This document shows, piece by piece, positions 61,206 to 64,000 of a stretch of 64,000 nt of DNA; position 1 is the stretch's first letter; each line of letters starts with the position of its first letter. The stretch is from contig JAKFVN010000013.1 in the NCBI GenBank assembly GCA_021732145.1, positions 1-64,000 of the forward strand, given 5' to 3'. The position numbers were made by a program, and so were the translations under genes. The notes under the pieces are model-generated. The model saw nothing but the letters and a program-made list of their open reading frames with translations, was not told where the DNA came from and searched no databases. The DNA comes from Alphaproteobacteria bacterium (GTDB lineage: Bacteria > Pseudomonadota > Alphaproteobacteria > UBA9219 > RGZA01).

Positions 61206-61841
61206 ATGTACCACGTTAAGCGCGACACACTTATTCATTCTGCCGAACCATTTGATGCGGCACGGCACAATGTCCTCATGCTCAATAGCGGCAGCGAGTA
61301 TATTGAAACGCAAATTCAATGGCGCGCAGGAAAAGTTGCAAGCGCTAATTATGCCGAGTTTGTGTTTACAACCCCGATAAAATATGACGGGCGTTTCCAT
61401 GTCATCGCTTATGCGAGCGGTGAGCTTGTGTCCCATGACCATGACAGCAGGAAGCCGCTTGATGCGCCGCGCATTGATTTACAGCTTGTCGCGGTTGACC
61501 AGCATTATCAGGGCATGGGGCTGGGCCGCGCGGTTTCAGCCAAGGTGATTGATGCATTGTATGCCGAAGCCCGAATGCCGGTGATTGAAGTGCGCTCGAT
61601 TGACCCGATTGGCAGCTATTCATCCGCCATGCGCAGATCATGCGGGTTCAAGCCTATTGCCGGCTCCGCGCATCTTAGCCTTACCGTATGCCCTGATGAA
61701 TTACAGAAAGTGCGCGCATGGCCACTTAACTTGCGCCCGGGGATTATTATCACCCATAGCACGATGCAAGTTCCGTTCGAAAAACTGGAACTTGCCTTTG
61801 ATTTAAGCGGTCGCAAAGATCCCGGTATCACGCTCGGATAA
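61206..61841 (+). CDS. GNAT-type acetyltransferase-like protein
   Basis: 211 residues from the ATG at 61206 (MYHVKRDTLIH). The coenzyme-A-binding signature is HYQGMGLGRAVSAKVIDAL (Q/R-x-x-G-x-G/A), preceded by the strand IDLQLVAVDQ. The C-terminal part looks GNAT-like: VIEVRSIDPIGSYSSAMRRSCGFKPI. No clear ribosome-binding site. It overlaps the mnmA 3' end by 39 bases convergently. Substrate unknown. Confidence 0.8.
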   Translation: MYHVKRDTLIHSAEPFDAARHNVLMLNSGSEYIETQIQWRAGKVASANYAEFVFTTPIKYDGRFHVIAYASGELVSHDHDSRKPLDAPRIDLQLVAVDQHYQGMGLGRAVSAKVIDALYAEARMPVIEVRSIDPIGSYSSAMRRSCGFKPIAGSAHLSLTVCPDELQKVRAWPLNLRPGIIITHSTMQVPFEKLELAFDLSGRKDPGITLG

Positions 61842-63083
61842 AAACGCGGATGCAGGTTTCTGCATCGCATGCGTCTTTGCAATCCATCCGCCGCCGATGA
61901 CGCGAGTGCCATCATACACAACGCAAGCCTGCCCCGGTGCCACGCCAAATTGCGGGTCGTTGAATTCAATCCTTGCGCTATTATTACCACTGCCGTTTTC
62001 ATTGAATGTAATCTGCGCGGGCACAGGTTCCATGCTGGAGCGGTAGCGCACCAGCAGATTTTGCGTATTGTTTTTGGAAAGCCAATTGGTTTCTTTCAAA
62101 TCAATCGCCGCAACGGCCAGCGCGTGGTGGTTGCCCACAATCACCTGTTTTTTTTCAGCGTTCAGGCCAATCACAAATAACGGCTCGCGGTTTTCACCGC
62201 TGCGCTGTTGCAGGTTCAATCCTTTGCGCTGGCCAATCGTGTAGTGAATAATGCCTTCATGGCGGCCTATCACGGTGCCATCGGCCAGCACGATATCGCC
62301 GGGTTCAATCGCGCCGGGGCGCATTTTGGCAACGACATCCACATACTTGCCCTGCGGGACAAAGCAAATATCCTGGCTATCGGGTTTTTCAGCGACCACC
62401 AATTCATATTTTGCGGCAAGCGCGCGCGTTTCGGCTTTGGTCGGCAAATGGCCAAGTGGAAAGCGCAGGTAATCGAGTTGGTCTTGTGTTGTGGCAAAGA
62501 GGAAATAGCTTTGGTCGCGCGCGGGGTCTGCGGCGCGGTGCAATTCGCTGATATATTTTTGGCGCGATGCCTCTGCGGTTCCCGCAACCGGCTCTGCGTT
62601 GTGCGTGACAATACGTTGCACGTAATGGCCGGTCGCCAGACAATCCGCGCCTAAATCACGTGCGGCATCCAGTAAATCGCGGAACTTCACTTTTTGGTTG
62701 CAGCGCACGCATGGAATGGGCGTTTCACCTTTTAAATAACTATCGGCGAAATCATCCATCACGCTTTGGCGAAACGCGGATTCATAATCCAGCACGTAAT
62801 GCGGGATGTTGATTTTGGCGGCGACAGATTTCGCGTCGTAAATGTCAGCGCCCGCGCAGCAGGTTTTAGAGGTTTTTGGCGCGGCTGGTGCCGCGTCAGT
62901 GCTGCACACCTTTGTTGCTGCGCCGTGGTCGTATAATTGCAGCGTAATGCCCACCACGTCATAGCCCTGGTCTTTCAGCATGGCGGCGACCACAGACGAA
63001 TCCACGCCGCCGCTCATCGCGACAACGACACGTGTATCTTTCGGCTCTTTGTTAAAGCCCAAACTGTTTACGGGTGAATTCAT
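61803..63083 (-). CDS. mnmA: tRNA-specific 2-thiouridylase
   Basis: Adds sulfur to U34 of Glu, Gln and Lys tRNAs. The PP-loop is VAMSGGVDSSVVAAML; catalytic cysteines are in PIPCVRCNQKVKF and PGQACVVYDG; LATGHYVQR, DQSYFLFAT and VAEKPDSQDICFVPQG are standard. 426 residues against about 370-390 usually. Part of the excess is NAEPVAGTAEASRQK, encoded by a type A element between GHYVQR and DQSYFL. A second small insertion follows KVCSTDAAP. Confidence 0.95.
   Translation of the reverse strand: MNSPVNSLGFNKEPKDTRVVVAMSGGVDSSVVAAMLKDQGYDVVGITLQLYDHGAATKVCSTDAAPAAPKTSKTCCAGADIYDAKSVAAKINIPHYVLDYESAFRQSVMDDFADSYLKGETPIPCVRCNQKVKFRDLLDAARDLGADCLATGHYVQRIVTHNAEPVAGTAEASRQKYISELHRAADPARDQSYFLFATTQDQLDYLRFPLGHLPTKAETRALAAKYELVVAEKPDSQDICFVPQGKYVDVVAKMRPGAIEPGDIVLADGTVIGRHEGIIHYTIGQRKGLNLQQRSGENREPLFVIGLNAEKKQVIVGNHHALAVAAIDLKETNWLSKNNTQNLLVRYRSSMEPVPAQITFNENGSGNNSARIEFNDPQFGVAPGQACVVYDGTRVIGGGWIAKTHAMQKPASAFLSERDTGIFATA
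62562..62598 (+). repeat. Type A palindromic element inside mnmA
   Basis: GCGCGATGCCTCTG, a short GCGG-TTC-CCGC hairpin, then CAACCGGCTCTGCG. In frame on the mnmA strand it gives NAEPVAGTAEASRQ, similar in layout to the hisF peptide (SAGSVV...ETSRSS). Confidence 0.83.
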
Positions 63084-63134
63084 GGCCAGAAAATAGGGCG
63101 AAGAATGCTGCGGGGAAAGGCCTATTTTACTTGC

Positions 63135-63989
63135 CTAGAATGTAAGCCTGAACGTAATAACACCCGCCGCAATCATGGCAGCGCCCATGATGCGGAAAAG
63201 ACTGGGTTTTTCTTTAAGCAGCCAAATGCCGACAATCGCCGAAAATAAAATGGAACTTTCACGCAGCGCCGCAACCATAGCGATGGGGGCCTGTGTCATG
63301 GCCCATAATGCAACGGCATAAGCGGCGGAAGACAGCACCGCGCCCAGCCACGGTTTCCAGCTATCAAGCGGTATCCATAACGCGTGCTTCTTAAACGCGC
63401 GGAAGATGAATACGCCAATCCCTTGCAGCACGAATACCCACATGGTGTAGGCGACGGATGAATTGGAAAGCCGCGCGCCGGTGCCATCCACCAGCGCATA
63501 ATACGCAATCATCAACCCGCAAAACAGCGCAAGCATTCCCTGTTTTTTAAATGAATGGAAATGGTGAATGGCGCTGATGCCGATGGCGAGTACGCCAAGC
63601 GAAATGCAGGCAAGGCCAAGCATTTCATTGAGCATCATGGTTTCGTGCAAAAACAAAAATCCGAACAGCGCAACAAAGGGCGGCGATAGCCCGCGCATGA
63701 GCGGATAGCCGACGGCGTAATCGCCTTTCTTGTAAACTTTGGAAACCATGTACATGTAGAAAAACTGCGTGCCGCCCGATGCAATCATGTATGGCCAGCT
63801 TTCCGGTGCGGGCGCTGGAACAAAAAATAAAACGAGGGCAGATGTGAAAGCGGTGGCATAACACAATGCGGTCACATTATCCCACGGCTTGCCGCTGCTT
63901 TTTAAAAGTGCATTCCACACGGCGTGACCAAGCGCGGCCGTGAGCACAGCAAGAAAAACAACAAGCGGCATGGATGTTGGTGTGGGCAT
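63135..63989 (-). CDS. EamA/DMT-superfamily transporter
   Basis: 284 residues of mostly hydrophobic helices, about ten, in two EamA halves. The first half includes LTAALGHAVWNALLKSSGKPW, an N-terminal pattern of the family. The second includes LRESSILFSAIVGIWLLKEKPSLFRIMGAAMIAAGV, the typical helix pair before the end. Probably an inner-membrane exporter of a small metabolite; substrate unknown. The ATG is at 63989, with a second in-frame ATG 18 bases later. Confidence 0.9.
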   Translation of the reverse strand: MPTPTSMPLVVFLAVLTAALGHAVWNALLKSSGKPWDNVTALCYATAFTSALVLFFVPAPAPESWPYMIASGGTQFFYMYMVSKVYKKGDYAVGYPLMRGLSPPFVALFGFLFLHETMMLNEMLGLACISLGVLAIGISAIHHFHSFKKQGMLALFCGLMIAYYALVDGTGARLSNSSVAYTMWVFVLQGIGVFIFRAFKKHALWIPLDSWKPWLGAVLSSAAYAVALWAMTQAPIAMVAALRESSILFSAIVGIWLLKEKPSLFRIMGAAMIAAGVITFRLTF

Positions 63990-64000
63990 GCCGTGGTTAT

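Overview
The window looks like chromosomal DNA of an alphaproteobacterium of moderate GC content. Pointers are an HslV with a short propeptide, oxygen-dependent HemF, a MaeB-type malic enzyme with a phosphotransacetylase-like tail, an alphaproteobacterial-style ornithine decarboxylase, and short palindromic elements inserted in frame in housekeeping genes, as described for Rickettsia. The order and genus cannot be fixed from the sequence. There are no rRNA genes, CRISPR arrays, integrases or IS transposases; two tRNA genes were found (Lys-CTT and Met-CAT).

Layout. 0-2.3 kb: a Pro/Ala/Ser/Thr-rich partial protein and three small unknown genes. 2.3-11.2 kb, minus strand: rph, a HIT protein, hisE, hisF, hisA, hisH, a yefM/yoeB toxin-antitoxin pair, a hisC-hisB fusion and hisD. 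Two unknown genes on the opposite strand lie inside this histidine block. 11.2-21.1 kb: a HAD-like protein, hslV without an adjacent hslU, two exported proteins (one with a VWA domain) separated by a nested pair of palindromic elements, a PRPP-synthetase-like protein with an enlarged N-terminal half, and maeB. 21.6-26.4 kb: ornithine decarboxylase, agmatine deiminase and N-carbamoylputrescine amidase, so two routes to putrescine. 27.5-35.0 kb: trmL-hemF, then a pair of very divergent C3/C4 enzymes (PEP-carboxylase-like and pyruvate/oxaloacetate carboxyltransferase-like). 35.2-38.8 kb: tRNA-Lys followed by an AT-richer island of four unknown genes that looks toxin/immunity-like. 38.9-41.9 kb: DUF2946, YcnI and a TonB-dependent receptor, probably a copper module. 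41.9-47.9 kb: an autotransporter flanked by two related cysteine-containing exported proteins. 48.0-52.9 kb: seven tandem copies of a 44-bp palindromic unit, an MNIO (DUF692)-DUF2063 fusion enzyme, two bufferin-like precursors, and four methionine sulfoxide reductase genes (a cytoplasmic pair and an exported pair). 52.9-64 kb: an mTERF-like repeat protein, a glycosyltransferase, a CPA2 antiporter, a YgjP-type metallopeptidase, an RTX-repeat protein, a K+ channel, a SieB-like protein beside tRNA-Met, a GNAT protein, mnmA and an EamA transporter.

The most notable finding is a family of short imperfect palindromes with two end types. Type A has ends GCGCGATGCCTCTG / CAACCGGCCCTGCGC; type B has ends GCCATTCGCTCTG / CAACCGCTCGGGC. 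Both share the core CTCTG-hairpin-CAACCG. Copies sit in frame inside hisF, hisH, mnmA (A), hemF and trmL (B), where they add about 14-21 residues. Others lie between hit and hisE, in the leader of a glycosyltransferase, nested A-in-B upstream of a secreted-protein gene, and as a seven-copy tandem array that supplies the C terminus of the MNIO enzyme.

A second theme is probable copper and oxidant handling at 38.9-52.9 kb: YcnI/DUF2946/TonB receptor, bufferin-like peptides with their modifying enzyme, and periplasmic Met-sulfoxide repair. That functional link is inference from family knowledge and proximity.
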